Positions 9,407 through 17,971 of a stretch of DNA of 64,000 nucleotides are shown here, piece after piece. This DNA is from Pseudomonas sessilinigenes (GTDB taxonomy: Bacteria; Pseudomonadota; Gammaproteobacteria; Pseudomonadales; Pseudomonadaceae). Position numbers and translations under genes: made by a program. How positions within the stretch are numbered: position 1 is the first letter of the stretch; every line of letters starts with the position of its first letter. The DNA lies in NCBI RefSeq assembly GCF_003850565.1, contig NZ_CP027706.1, positions 2,542,001 to 2,606,000 of the forward strand, given 5' to 3'. The notes below the pieces were generated by a model. It saw nothing but the letters and a program-made list of their open reading frames with translations. It had not been told where the DNA came from and made no database searches.

Positions 9407-10744
9407 ATGAAACCGCCGCTCCTCTGCGATACCCCTCCTGGAACCACTGCTCTTGCGGCGGTGTACGGAATGCCTGCCCATGCCGACCGCGCTCTGGCCG
9501 TGGACGAAGTGCATGCAGGTCCGCACCTGCTCATCCAGGCACCAAGGGGCTTGTTGCAATTGGCCTTCATGACAGAGGGCGACCCCGCCAAGGATCAAGC
9601 GGCGCTGACCGAGCTGTCTCGGCGCTTTGGTATTGCAGAAACCGACAACTTGTCGCGCCTTCACGGCTTGGCTTGGGAAGAAGGTGACTTGCACTGCGAA
9701 AAGCACACAGAGTTCTCGACCTATCTGTGGAGCGCTGTGCTCGATCCAGAGACGGGAGCTCCCTGTGGAGAGAATCCCTTCAAGCGTGGCTTCGTCCCGC
9801 CAGGCCCAGTCATGTCCGGTATTCGACTGAATGTGTTGCCATGGACCGAGACGACCGAACAGGAGGTTGATCGTTTCGACCCGGTCAGCCTCTGCTATTC
9901 GGTGGTGGAGAACGGTACGGCCGCCATTGTGACTGACTTCCGGCAGGACGCGAATGGCCTGACGAACATACTTGTTCTTGACCGTGGCCTGACCCAGGCC
10001 CGGGCTGGGGCGCTTGTCCAGCGCTTGCTGGAGATCGAGACCTACCGAACCCTGGCATTGCTAGCGCTGCCGATGACACGTTCGATGGCTGTGGACCTAC
10101 GGCGCATGGAGTCGCAGCTTGCCGTCATCACTGACGAGATGCGCACCGGAAAAGGCGCACGCCGGGACAACGATGTCTTGCTGGGTGAACTTACCTCGCT
10201 GGCGGCGGAGCTGGAGGCCGGTGTGGCGGCGAACCTCTATCGTTTCGGTGCCAGCCGGGCCTACTACGAGATCGTCGAGGAGCGGCTACATGCACTGGCG
10301 GAGGAGTCCGTCGCGGGCTACTGCACCTGGCGCGACTTCCTGAATCGGCGCATTGCCCCGGCGATGCGCACTTGTCAGTCGGTCAAGGAGCGCCAGGCCA
10401 AGCTTTCCGACAAGCTGACGCGTGCCATTGCATTGCTGCGGTCGTGGATCGACGTTGAGCTAGAGCGCCAGAACCGGGATCTCCTGGAGTCAATGAACAA
10501 CCGTGCCAAGCTGCAACTGCGCCTGCAGCAAACCGTCGAGGGTTTGTCGGTCGCAGCCATCTCCTATTACGTTGTCAGCCTACTGGCGTATCTGCTCAAA
10601 GGTATTCCTGGCGTACACGACAAGGTTGCGCCCGAACTGGTGGTCGCTGGCCTGGTACCTGTGGTCGTTCTGGCTATCTGGTGGACTGTCCGGCGAATCA
10701 GGCATGCCCATGGTGACCCGGCAGGGGAAGACAAGGCTTCTTGA
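9407..10744 (+). CDS. DUF3422 family membrane-anchored protein
   Basis: This 445-residue protein matches the DUF3422 family: N-terminal LAAVYGMPAHADRALAVDEVHAG-type sequence, HTEFSTYLW, and a long helical middle with coiled-coil character (residues about 220-385). Two hydrophobic segments follow near the C-terminus (SVAAISYYVVSLLAYLLKG and ELVVAGLVPVVVLAIWW). The topology implies a large cytoplasmic part tethered by a C-terminal hairpin, formally like CorA-type proteins; the biochemical role is unknown. The start at 9407 has GAGG close upstream, while the longer frames begin with an unlikely cysteine-rich leader. It follows frmR copy 2, which suggests formaldehyde-linked expression. Confidence 0.8.
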   Translation: MKPPLLCDTPPGTTALAAVYGMPAHADRALAVDEVHAGPHLLIQAPRGLLQLAFMTEGDPAKDQAALTELSRRFGIAETDNLSRLHGLAWEEGDLHCEKHTEFSTYLWSAVLDPETGAPCGENPFKRGFVPPGPVMSGIRLNVLPWTETTEQEVDRFDPVSLCYSVVENGTAAIVTDFRQDANGLTNILVLDRGLTQARAGALVQRLLEIETYRTLALLALPMTRSMAVDLRRMESQLAVITDEMRTGKGARRDNDVLLGELTSLAAELEAGVAANLYRFGASRAYYEIVEERLHALAEESVAGYCTWRDFLNRRIAPAMRTCQSVKERQAKLSDKLTRAIALLRSWIDVELERQNRDLLESMNNRAKLQLRLQQTVEGLSVAAISYYVVSLLAYLLKGIPGVHDKVAPELVVAGLVPVVVLAIWWTVRRIRHAHGDPAGEDKAS

Positions 10745-10813
10745 ATTGATTGGCTCAAGGGCTGATCAAGACTCAGTGACTATCCCCTGCGAAACCTCAC
10801 CTTACCGCGTAGA

Positions 10814-10831
10814 GGCCCAGCTTGCTGGGCC
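10814..10831 (+). terminator. Hairpin downstream of the DUF3422 gene
   Basis: GGCCCAG/CTGGGCC closes a four-base loop, CTTG, about 70 bases after the stop codon. There is no strong T tract, so termination here is probable rather than certain. Confidence 0.5.
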
Positions 10832-11065
10832 TTCAACTATCAGCTTGGCAGTGAGAATGGCCCAGTGCCGGATACGTTCGTCGTCGCCCTGGCTACCGAC
10901 GAAGTAGGGACAGGGGCTTGGTCACCGCTCAAGAAAAATAGACTGACAGTGGTCAAGGCCTAGTCGAACGTTCAACTGTTCTTTTTATGGGGATTTATGA
11001 CGGCTTAGGGTCGATTGTATAAATTTCCCGATTTTCATTATCGCTTCATTCGCTTCGGGGATCTA

Positions 11066-11094
11066 AAGCCGACACTGGCTTGTAGTGTCGGCTT
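11066..11094. terminator. Hairpin between convergent DUF3422 and decarboxylase genes
   Basis: An eleven-base perfect stem, AAGCCGACACT/AGTGTCGGCTT, encloses a seven-base loop. It sits in the convergent gap 10745-11158 and could end transcripts from either side. I see no gene in the rest of the gap. Confidence 0.65.
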
Positions 11095-11158
11095 CAGACT
11101 TATAACCGCTGAACCAGAAACAAACCTGCCAAACAGTTCGGATGCGGTTGCCGGAGCC

Positions 11159-11947
11159 TCACTCTTTCACGAAGCGCTTGGCCTTGTGGAACATGCGGAA
11201 GTCGTCGAACTTCTGGCCATAGATAAATGGCACGTAGGCGTCGGGGTTCTCCAGGGTGTCGAACCATGGGACAACCCACGACGATTCGCCCTGGGAGTAG
11301 CAGGCCTTGCCGACCGAGACCACCGGGATGCTGTCCAGCGGGTCGAGTTCGTTACCGGTCAGTTTCAGTGTGGCGGTGCCTTCACGGCGAATGCGGTAGT
11401 TTTCCATGTTCTTCATGCAGGTGAGGATCACTTTATCCTGCAGGCCGATGCCTTTCACATGGGGGCTGGCCTTCAGCTCGAAGTCCAGGCCTTCGTAGCT
11501 CACCGGGCCCAGGTCTTCACCGAACTCAGCGCTGACCTCGATCAGGCGTTGGCCGTTGCGCTCAGCAAAGCCATAGAACTGGTGACCGTCCATGTAGATC
11601 TGGGTGGTGCCGGTTTTCTTCGGCTCCCCCCACATCTCACGGCCGATGGCCACGGGCATGTCGCCGCTGACGATGATCCACAGCATAGTGGTGCCTTCGT
11701 GCTCTTTGTAGCGGCACTTGAGGAACACGATGGCACAGTCGAACTCGCCGCACATCGCGCTTTGCCACTTCGAGATGTTCACGTAGGCGGTCGGCGTGTC
11801 GCCCGGTTCGAAGCAGGGAGCAAGGACGCTGCGCACGAACTCGGGAGTGGTCTGCAACTCGACCGTCACCCCTTCGGTGGTGAACTTGCCATCGGCGAGG
11901 AGCTTCTGGATTTCTTTGACTTCTTCGGCAGTTTTAACGAATCCCAT
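11159..11947 (-). CDS. Acetoacetate decarboxylase-family protein
   Basis: This 262-residue protein belongs to the acetoacetate decarboxylase fold. The active-site lysine pair is visible in MWGEPKKTG, where the catalytic lysine forms a Schiff base with a beta-keto acid, and the acidic region ahead of it (KCRYKEHEGTTMLWI) fits the family. Start 11947 is supported by AGGAGA seven bases upstream; an in-frame ATG at 11986 has no ribosome site. It lies downstream of the permease gene on the same strand (113-base gap) and probably ends that operon. Likely activity is decarboxylation of a beta-keto acid or a related aldol-type reaction; the substrate is unknown. Confidence 0.85.
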   Translation of the reverse strand: MGFVKTAEEVKEIQKLLADGKFTTEGVTVELQTTPEFVRSVLAPCFEPGDTPTAYVNISKWQSAMCGEFDCAIVFLKCRYKEHEGTTMLWIIVSGDMPVAIGREMWGEPKKTGTTQIYMDGHQFYGFAERNGQRLIEVSAEFGEDLGPVSYEGLDFELKASPHVKGIGLQDKVILTCMKNMENYRIRREGTATLKLTGNELDPLDSIPVVSVGKACYSQGESSWVVPWFDTLENPDAYVPFIYGQKFDDFRMFHKAKRFVKE

Positions 11948-12060
11948 GGGGTTTCTCCTTGTTTTTCGACGGGCGATAAAAAACATGCGTCAGGAATGGC
12001 GCGAACTAGCAACGTGGCTGGTGGGAGAAGAGGGGAGTTCGAACTCCCCTCAAGGTTGCT

Positions 12061-13569
12061 TCAGAGGCTTACGGCAACGGTGCCGGCCTCCCGCTGGCTG
12101 ACCAGGCTCGGTCGACTGATGACGCCCGAGGTCGCCTGGTAGTCGCCTTTGCGCAGTGGCCAGATGAGCAGGCGAACGCAGAGGTAGTAGGCTGCCCCCG
12201 AGAGCAGGATCACCGGCAGCGATGCCCCCAGGTAGCGGAAGGGTTCAGCCATGGCGACAGTGACCGGGTTGTAGAGCCACAGGTAACCGAAGGTCGAGGC
12301 GACAGTGACGATGACCGCTATCCAGTTCACCCCGTTCCAGAACTCGTACTTGCCACCCTTGTGTGCGAAGAGGCTGGTGACATCGATCTGCTCGCGACGA
12401 AGCACGAAATAGTCGACCAGGGTAATGCCGGTGATGCCGACGAACATGACGCCGTTGTACGAAAGCCAGCTCATCACCACCGAGAGCAACCACTGGGTTT
12501 TGAATGCGAAGTAGACGCCTGGGAGCAACAGCAAGGCCAGGAGGAACTCCCACTTCAGTCGGGCGAAGAACTTGATCTGCTGCACCGACACTCCGGCCAG
12601 GTAGATCATGACCACCATGGTCGCGATGTTTGCCGTCAGCACGATCGCCATGACGATGGAGCCGAAGACTGGGCCACCTACGGCAATCATCCAGATCGTG
12701 GGGTCATAGGTACCGGCACTGATGGCTGCCAAGGCGGCAACGGTCGAGACAAACGCCGCCCCCAGGACACCGACGCCCACCACGGATGGGCCAACCACGT
12801 GCTTGCGCTTGGCTACGAGGCGAGTCAGGCCGCCCATGACGGGCCACCAGGTCATCGAGTTCGAGACACCGAACTCAACCGCCAGGGCAAATCCCTGAAC
12901 CGGGTCCTTGCTCAGCATCTGGTCGGCAGGCAGTTGTGTCGTCCAGAGGTGCTGCAGGCCGAACTTGTGGATCAGGATGCCCAGCATCACCAAGGTGATG
13001 AACATGTGCAGAGGGCCGATGTAGCCATTCAGCCGCTCGAACAGCTTGGGCCCTTTGCTTGCAATCAACCAGACCAGTACCAGTGCTGCCAAGGCAACAC
13101 CAATGACCAGGTGTTCGTGGGAGGTCCCGGTCACTTCGGTTCCTGTCATGGTCGCGGCAATGTTCGCTGCGCCGCGGGCAGTGAGCGCTTCAACGACATA
13201 CGACCAGCCAACCAAGGTGGCGAGCAGACCGAATAGGGGCACGACAATCCCTCGATAGCCAAAGGATGCCTTGGCATTGTCGATCACATCGGTACCGTAT
13301 TTGTGGCTGGGTACGCCGGAGGCGAGTGTGACAATGGCCATACCGATCATGAGACCGATGACGTAGCCCATCACACCCAGGCGCCAGTCGCCAACGTAGG
13401 GGAGGTAACTCCCGATCAGGAAGGCCCAGGTTGCTGCACTGAATGCACAGCATGTCCAAAGGAATGAGCCATAGGTCTTGTAGACGCGGTCACGGGCAAG
13501 CACGGGAAGGCGTCCTGCAAGAGCCTCCTGCTCGACATGGCTTTTGAACTCGATACTGGATGGGGTCAT
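12061..13569 (-). CDS. NCS1-type (purine-cytosine permease-like) transporter
   Basis: This 502-residue inner-membrane protein has about twelve hydrophobic segments and resembles the nucleobase:cation symporter-1 (purine-cytosine permease) group: TYGSFLWTCCAFSAATWAF at TM1, GWSYVVEALTARG around TM3, and FGVSNSMTWWPVMGGL mid-protein. It should import a nucleobase-like or other nitrogen heterocycle. AGGAGG lies seven bases before the ATG, overlapping the stop codon of the small gene upstream, so the two are translationally coupled. The decarboxylase gene follows. The substrate is not deducible from sequence. Confidence 0.88.
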   Translation of the reverse strand: MTPSSIEFKSHVEQEALAGRLPVLARDRVYKTYGSFLWTCCAFSAATWAFLIGSYLPYVGDWRLGVMGYVIGLMIGMAIVTLASGVPSHKYGTDVIDNAKASFGYRGIVVPLFGLLATLVGWSYVVEALTARGAANIAATMTGTEVTGTSHEHLVIGVALAALVLVWLIASKGPKLFERLNGYIGPLHMFITLVMLGILIHKFGLQHLWTTQLPADQMLSKDPVQGFALAVEFGVSNSMTWWPVMGGLTRLVAKRKHVVGPSVVGVGVLGAAFVSTVAALAAISAGTYDPTIWMIAVGGPVFGSIVMAIVLTANIATMVVMIYLAGVSVQQIKFFARLKWEFLLALLLLPGVYFAFKTQWLLSVVMSWLSYNGVMFVGITGITLVDYFVLRREQIDVTSLFAHKGGKYEFWNGVNWIAVIVTVASTFGYLWLYNPVTVAMAEPFRYLGASLPVILLSGAAYYLCVRLLIWPLRKGDYQATSGVISRPSLVSQREAGTVAVSL

Positions 13570-13579
13570 GGCGGGCCTC

Positions 13580-13792
13580 CTACGCGACGATCATCAAGGT
13601 GCCGAGCCAGAGGATCGCTGCTATCAGAATCCAGACGGTGGATTCGACAATCATCGGGCGAGCCGGTCTCCAGCAATCGGAGGAGGTGTGTTCTTCAGTG
13701 GCCAAAGCATTCAGTTGGCGAACCAGGTCCTGGTTCAAGCTTTGGCTGGTCAGCATCATCCCTGAGCTAGCGTCGACTTCGATTTTGCTCAT
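13580..13792 (-). CDS. Small single-pass membrane protein coupled to the permease
   Basis: This 70-residue protein has a soluble polar N-terminal two-thirds (SQSLNQDLVRQLNALATEEH) and one C-terminal transmembrane segment (MIVESTVWILIAAILWLGTL). AAGAGG lies upstream of the ATG. Its stop codon overlaps the ribosome site of the permease gene and the two coding regions are 10 bases apart, so the proteins are probably made in matched amounts. I do not recognise the family. The arrangement recalls small accessory subunits such as YhdT with PanF, so a role as a permease subunit or stability factor is the best guess. Confidence 0.7.
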   Translation of the reverse strand: MSKIEVDASSGMMLTSQSLNQDLVRQLNALATEEHTSSDCWRPARPMIVESTVWILIAAILWLGTLMIVA

Positions 13793-13903
13793 TTTGACCC
13801 TCTTCTAGGCAGCTCTTGGAGGTATGCCAGTAATGTTTGTTATAGAGAGGCAGAAAACTCAGTGGAAGCTCGATAGGCGAGTGCCTTCAATCATCCCTCA
13901 CAC

Positions 13904-13921
13904 GCAAAGTCCTATCTTTGC
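13904..13921. promoter_or_regulatory. Palindrome upstream of the small-protein/permease operon
   Basis: GCAAAG and CTTTGC are exact inverted repeats separated by six bases, about 110 bases before the start of the small membrane protein gene. It may be a regulator site. The surrounding gap 13793-14158 otherwise holds only a terminator and no gene that I can support. Confidence 0.4.
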
Positions 13922-14108
13922 TGTGTACAGCTTTCAAGTTTAGGGCAGGGGCGTTGAATGCTCGGATCCGGCCCTGGAAACCAGGCTACTCTCGCCTTGA
14001 TCAGTCCTATATCCGAAATTGGCAACCTCGGTTAAACCCACTGTGGCCTGGGTGTTTGCCTGTGGTTGCGCTGAGGTGGGCGTCGCCAGTCTGTCGCCTG
14101 GGCAGAAA

Positions 14109-14147
14109 GAAGCCCCGGTATGGCTGGGTCGCACGCACCGGGGCTTC
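14109..14147 (-). terminator. Terminator after the imine-reductase-like gene
   Basis: An eleven-base stem, GAAGCCCCGGT/ACCGGGGCTTC, lies just beyond the stop codon. On the minus strand it is followed by a pyrimidine-rich TTCTTTCTG. It separates this gene from the permease operon. Confidence 0.7.
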
Positions 14148-14158
14148 AGCAATGCGTT

Positions 14159-15037
14159 CTACTGGTTCTTGGCCGTCAGGTACTGAGCGCAGAAGCCCAG
14201 GCCGCCATGGCCCGCTTTTTGAGTCTCGGCCAGGTCATCGGCCACCGCGCCGATCAGGCTTGCGCGCAGGCCACAGGCACGGAGGGCATCGCGCCACTGG
14301 ACTACGGCGTCCAGGTAGACGTCCACGGTGGCCTGGATGGTGCTGAAGTCGTTGGACTCGATTTCCTTGATGCTCTTCTTGACCTTGTAACGCAGGAGAT
14401 CGATGCACTTGTCAGCGAAGTCCCCCAACTGGATGGCGTCGACGCCGTGGGTCTTGGCGTAGGCGGCGGCCTCCAGGAACCCGGCCAAGGCCACTGCGTA
14501 GAAACTGCCGGTCATGGCGGCGTCGACGGTGCATGGGACGGCGAGGTCCTCACCGGTATAGAGGGTGCCTTCCGGGGCAACCGGCTTCATGGTCTGCTCG
14601 ACCTGCCTCCAGATGTCAGGATTACCGGAGTATTGGACGATGGTGTACGGGCCGCCGATCAGATCCGGATAAGAGGTTATGGCGCCGTTGATGAACTTGC
14701 CGCCGTTGCCTTCCACGGCCGAGCGGAACTGTTCGCCATCTTCAGGCATGGCAGTGCTCAGGTTGATCACGAAACGATTGTTCAGGTCGAGCTTGCTGGC
14801 GTGTTCCCGGAACAGGGCGACGCCGCCCGATGCGCTGCTGATGATGGACAGCACGACATCACTTGCGTTGACGGCATCGGCGAACGAGGAGGCCAGGGTA
14901 GCTCCATTGGCCACGACACCGGCAGCGGCGGATGGGCGACCATCCCAGACCGTCACTTTTGTGCCGGCCTTGAGCAGGGTGTTGGCGAAAGCGGAGCCCA
15001 TCAGGCCGGTACCGATGACGGTGACTGTCTTATTCAT
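14159..15037 (-). CDS. NAD(P)-dependent beta-hydroxyacid/imine-reductase-like dehydrogenase
   Basis: This 292-residue protein has an N-terminal Rossmann motif, [21 protein letters not shown], of the 6-phosphogluconate dehydrogenase NAD-binding type. The region [21 protein letters not shown], the long central helix [27 protein letters not shown] and the C-terminal KAGHGG resemble imine reductases more than hydroxyisobutyrate dehydrogenases, which carry a catalytic lysine in GxxxK that I do not see. It may reduce a C=N bond, or oxidise an amine. It is divergent from the dioxygenase operon across a 466-base gap and has its own terminator. Confidence 0.75.
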   Translation of the reverse strand: MNKTVTVIGTGLMGSAFANTLLKAGTKVTVWDGRPSAAAGVVANGATLASSFADAVNASDVVLSIISSASGGVALFREHASKLDLNNRFVINLSTAMPEDGEQFRSAVEGNGGKFINGAITSYPDLIGGPYTIVQYSGNPDIWRQVEQTMKPVAPEGTLYTGEDLAVPCTVDAAMTGSFYAVALAGFLEAAAYAKTHGVDAIQLGDFADKCIDLLRYKVKKSIKEIESNDFSTIQATVDVYLDAVVQWRDALRACGLRASLIGAVADDLAETQKAGHGGLGFCAQYLTAKNQ

Positions 15038-15503
15038 TTTATTAGTCTCTGATTAGTAAGGTTTTGGCCCGTCCCGACCTCGAACAAAGCATTGTGTGCC
15101 TGGTTTCAATCGTCGAGTTACAAGCCGATTATCAGAGCGGCTGGCGGTACCCCCTAGCCAATATCGGCAACGCTGAAATGGCGCCTGGGCCTGTTTTTTC
15201 GTTTGCTTGAATGAAACGCCCCCGTTGGCCGACCACCACGGCAAAAATGTTTCCCCGTATCAATGGCCCGGTGAGCGCGGGCTGCAAGTTCGCGATCAAG
15301 GCCAGTGCATCACCCAATACCCAAGCACCACAGCAGCTATAGGCATTGCTAGGCACCTTGTTGCGAGGGCCCATGCCTGGAATGCGCAGCAACGTTTTCA
15401 TCAGTCCAGTGCTGTGCGGTCGTGGGTTGCCGATTCTGGCTAAGGGCTCCGAGGAGGGACTTGTATAACGGGATCGAAATCAGATTTCTCCCGGAGTTTC
15501 CCC
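15038..15503. promoter_or_regulatory. Divergent promoter region of the candidate catabolic cluster
   Basis: This gap separates the imine-reductase-like gene (leftward) from the dioxygenase operon (rightward). No gene was recognised in it. A TATAAC hexamer at about 15465 could be a -10 element for the rightward operon, but no matching -35 was found at normal spacing, as expected for an activator-dependent promoter. A GG/GC pair near 15352 resembles sigma-54 elements but has nine rather than ten bases between. Confidence 0.4.
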
Positions 15504-16376
15504 ATGAGCAAGAAAGGCCTGACGAAGTTGCCCAACACGGCGACCATTGATGACGTGCTGGAGTGCTTTGAGCGCGACGGTGGTTGCATCGTCGAGAACA
15601 TGTTGCACACATCCACCCTCGACGGTCTTTGGGCAGACCTGCGGGCCGAGTTGGACATGACACCTACCGGAGAAGGGTATTTCGTAGGCAACCAGACGCG
15701 ACGAATATCGGGGTTGTTCAATCGCTCAAGGCACATGCAGGAATTGATCACCCAGCCGCACTTCTATGGCGCTGCCGAACGCCTGCTGTGCAAGCCGTTC
15801 AAGTACTGGCTGAACGACACCCAATACGAGGCGATCCCAACGCTGCAGGTATCGCTGACCCAGGCAATCATGATCATGCCGGGACAGGGGTTGCAGCCTT
15901 TGCATCGCGACGATATTGCCCACCACCGCCGCCACCCTGGCCCGGACAGCCAAGTCCAGGTGCTCTACGCACTGAGCGAGTACAGCGAAGCCAACGGGGC
16001 TACTCGCGTCATTCCTGGTAGCCACAAGTGGGACGATGACCGGGCTCCAACCTATGAAGAGTCGGTTCCGGCGCAGATGAATCCTGGCGACGGCTTGATC
16101 TATCTGGGCTCGACTTACCACGGTGGCGGTCAGAACACGACTGTGGATCGGCCCCGAACGGCGATCGCAACCACCCTGGTGCTCGGTTATCTGCGCCAGG
16201 AGGAGAACGCCTACATCGCAGTGCCACGTGATCGGGTACGCGAGTACCCAGGGCGTATCCAGCGCCTGCTGGGGTGGAGCACCAATCCTCCGTTCTGTGG
16301 CTGGGTTGAAATGCGTGACCCCAACTACCTGGTGGCCTCGGATGTCCTGAACACCAAAGCTGTAGACATCCTTTAA
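15504..16376 (+). CDS. Phytanoyl-CoA dioxygenase-family Fe(II)/2-oxoglutarate oxygenase
   Basis: This 290-residue protein belongs to the PhyH group. The iron-binding triad is His134-x-Asp136 (LQPLHRDDIAHH) and His206 (GSTYHGGGQN); Arg216 or Arg218 in DRPRTA could hold 2-oxoglutarate. Such enzymes hydroxylate or oxidatively demethylate small molecules. The start has CCCGGAG about eight bases upstream. It is the first gene of a rightward run with the hydrolase (12-base gap), cupin, DJ-1 protein and two dehydrogenases. The substrate is unknown. Confidence 0.87.
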   Translation: MSKKGLTKLPNTATIDDVLECFERDGGCIVENMLHTSTLDGLWADLRAELDMTPTGEGYFVGNQTRRISGLFNRSRHMQELITQPHFYGAAERLLCKPFKYWLNDTQYEAIPTLQVSLTQAIMIMPGQGLQPLHRDDIAHHRRHPGPDSQVQVLYALSEYSEANGATRVIPGSHKWDDDRAPTYEESVPAQMNPGDGLIYLGSTYHGGGQNTTVDRPRTAIATTLVLGYLRQEENAYIAVPRDRVREYPGRIQRLLGWSTNPPFCGWVEMRDPNYLVASDVLNTKAVDIL

Positions 16377-16388
16377 GGAGCCCCCCAG

Positions 16389-17279
16389 ATGCGCACTGAT
16401 ATTGCGTTCAAGACACAGGATGGCCTGACCCTGGCGGGCTGGCTATTCAGTCCAGGTACCCGCGGCCGTTCGCCGACCATCGTGATGGCGCACGGCTTCT
16501 CGGCGGTCAAGGAGCAGTACCTGGACAAATATGGCGAAGCCTTCGCCGATGCTGGTTTCGCGGTGCTGATCTATGACAACCGCAACTTCGGTGCCAGCGA
16601 GGGGCTGCCTCGCCAGGAAGTCGATCCCGTCCTGCAAGTGCGCGACTACCGTGATGCGATGACCTTCGCGGCCACGCTCGCGCAGGTAGACCCTTTGCGT
16701 ATCGGCGTGTGGGGATCGAGCTACAGCGGTGGCCACGTGCTGCAAGTGGCGGCTTACGACCGGCGTGTGAAATGCGTGGTGGCCCAGGTTCCAGACATCA
16801 GCGGCTCCATGGACCTGCGCTTGGCCATCCGGCCTGACCTCCTGCCTGGCCTGTTTGCTGCTTTCGAGGAAGATCGTGCGGCCAGGTATCAGGGCGCTGG
16901 GCCTGTGATGCTTGAAGTGGTCAATGAAGATCCGAAAAGTGATTGCGCGCTGCCCGGCCAAGATGCCTATGACTTCTTTGTCGGCAGCCAGAAGCAGAGG
17001 GCGCCCGCTTGGCGCAATGAAGTCACCCTGCGCAGTGTCGAGATGCTCAATGAGTACGAACCAGGCAGCGTGATCGACCGGATCAGTCCGACGCCCTTGC
17101 TGATGCTGGTGGCCAAGCGGGACGCGCTGACGGTGACCGACCTCGCGTTGAAAGCCTATGAACAAGCACTGCAGCCCAAGCATCTGGAGCTGCTGGAGGG
17201 TGGTCATTTCGACCCCTATCTCTCGGGCTTCGACCAGTCTTCCCAGTACGCGATCGAGTGGTTCGCGAAGCACCTGTGA
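16389..17279 (+). CDS. Alpha/beta hydrolase of the dienelactone hydrolase/S15-like group
   Basis: This 296-residue protein has an oxyanion-hole motif MAHGFSAVKEQYL near residue 34, a nucleophile elbow GSSYSGG with Ser111, and a C-terminal catalytic histidine in LLEGGHFDPYL near residue 275. An aspartate in LMLVAKRDALTV is the likely third member of the triad. The elbow pattern G-x-S-Y-x-G is the form seen in X-Pro dipeptidyl peptidase/cocaine esterase-like enzymes. It follows the dioxygenase by 12 bases, with AAGGAG ahead of the ATG. It probably cleaves an ester, amide, lactone or C-C bond in the pathway intermediate. Confidence 0.82.
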   Translation: MRTDIAFKTQDGLTLAGWLFSPGTRGRSPTIVMAHGFSAVKEQYLDKYGEAFADAGFAVLIYDNRNFGASEGLPRQEVDPVLQVRDYRDAMTFAATLAQVDPLRIGVWGSSYSGGHVLQVAAYDRRVKCVVAQVPDISGSMDLRLAIRPDLLPGLFAAFEEDRAARYQGAGPVMLEVVNEDPKSDCALPGQDAYDFFVGSQKQRAPAWRNEVTLRSVEMLNEYEPGSVIDRISPTPLLMLVAKRDALTVTDLALKAYEQALQPKHLELLEGGHFDPYLSGFDQSSQYAIEWFAKHL

Positions 17280-17463
17280 TCCATCGTTCACCCAATCCTC
17301 TGGTTGGCCGGCAGCGTTATGAAGATGCTGCCGGCGTCTTATTGCTCCCAGGAAAGAACATTGCGCCGCCGGTGATTGGTTGCCAAAACCGGATAGGGGG
17401 CCGCAAAGGTGGGTGTTAGCTTTTGGCCATAAGAAATTCAATGTACGACCTGAGCGAGTCCCG

Positions 17464-17907
17464 ATGATGCAAGTCCAGAAACCCAAAGACGCATACGTCC
17501 AAGTCAACGAAGTCCAATGGCAGGACTTTCCCGAGCAATTCCACTCCGGTGGCGTTAAATGGAAGCTGCTGAACGTGGCGCCGGAATTCGGTATCTGGAC
17601 GGTCATGTTCTTCTGCCCGAATGGTTCGATCCTGGCACCTCACATCCATCACGGCCCAGCAGAAGGTTATGTCTTCGACGGCATCCTGGAACTGCGTGGT
17701 GGTCCTGAAAATGGCGGCGCGCTGTGCATCAAGGACGGCTACCTGTACGAGGCTACCGGTGCCGAGCACGAAGAGACCAAAATGCTGGCCGACACCACAT
17801 TCATCCTGCAAATGGTTGGGCCAATCAGTTGGCTGCTCAAGGACGGCTCGCAGCTCAACCAGACCTGCTACGACGCCCAGAAATTGTGGAGCGAGCAGAT
17901 CCACTAA
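17464..17907 (+). CDS. Single-domain cupin protein (ChrR/acetophenone-dioxygenase-like)
   Basis: This 147-residue protein contains a cupin metal motif, LAPHIHHGPAEGYVFDG, with the HxH plus downstream glutamate arrangement, and a second half-motif near TGAEHEETK. The fold and length resemble anti-sigma ChrR cupin domains and the 2,4'-dihydroxyacetophenone dioxygenase group, which cleaves a C-C bond with oxygen. It could be a dioxygenase or an isomerase. The start at the paired ATGs (17464/17467) is a judgement call: no strong ribosome site is seen, and an in-frame ATG at 17380 adds 28 low-complexity basic residues. Confidence 0.7.
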   Translation: MMQVQKPKDAYVQVNEVQWQDFPEQFHSGGVKWKLLNVAPEFGIWTVMFFCPNGSILAPHIHHGPAEGYVFDGILELRGGPENGGALCIKDGYLYEATGAEHEETKMLADTTFILQMVGPISWLLKDGSQLNQTCYDAQKLWSEQIH

Positions 17908-17971
17908 GCCGACAAGGGTGGGCATGGCTCACCCTTGTTCCTGTCATTTTTCCACTGCTTGAGGCTGAAAC

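Noticed and set aside
12361..13236. A 291-codon plus-strand frame opposite the NCS1-type permease
   Set aside because: Its product is rich in His, Gln and Asp with no structure pattern, the usual antisense image of a membrane protein gene.
15350..15364. Sigma-54 promoter for the dioxygenase operon
   Set aside because: GG and GC are nine bases apart; RpoN promoters need ten.
16443..17606. A 387-codon minus-strand open frame opposite the alpha/beta hydrolase
   Set aside because: It is antisense to a gene with a clear nucleophile elbow and ribosome site; its product lacks family features.
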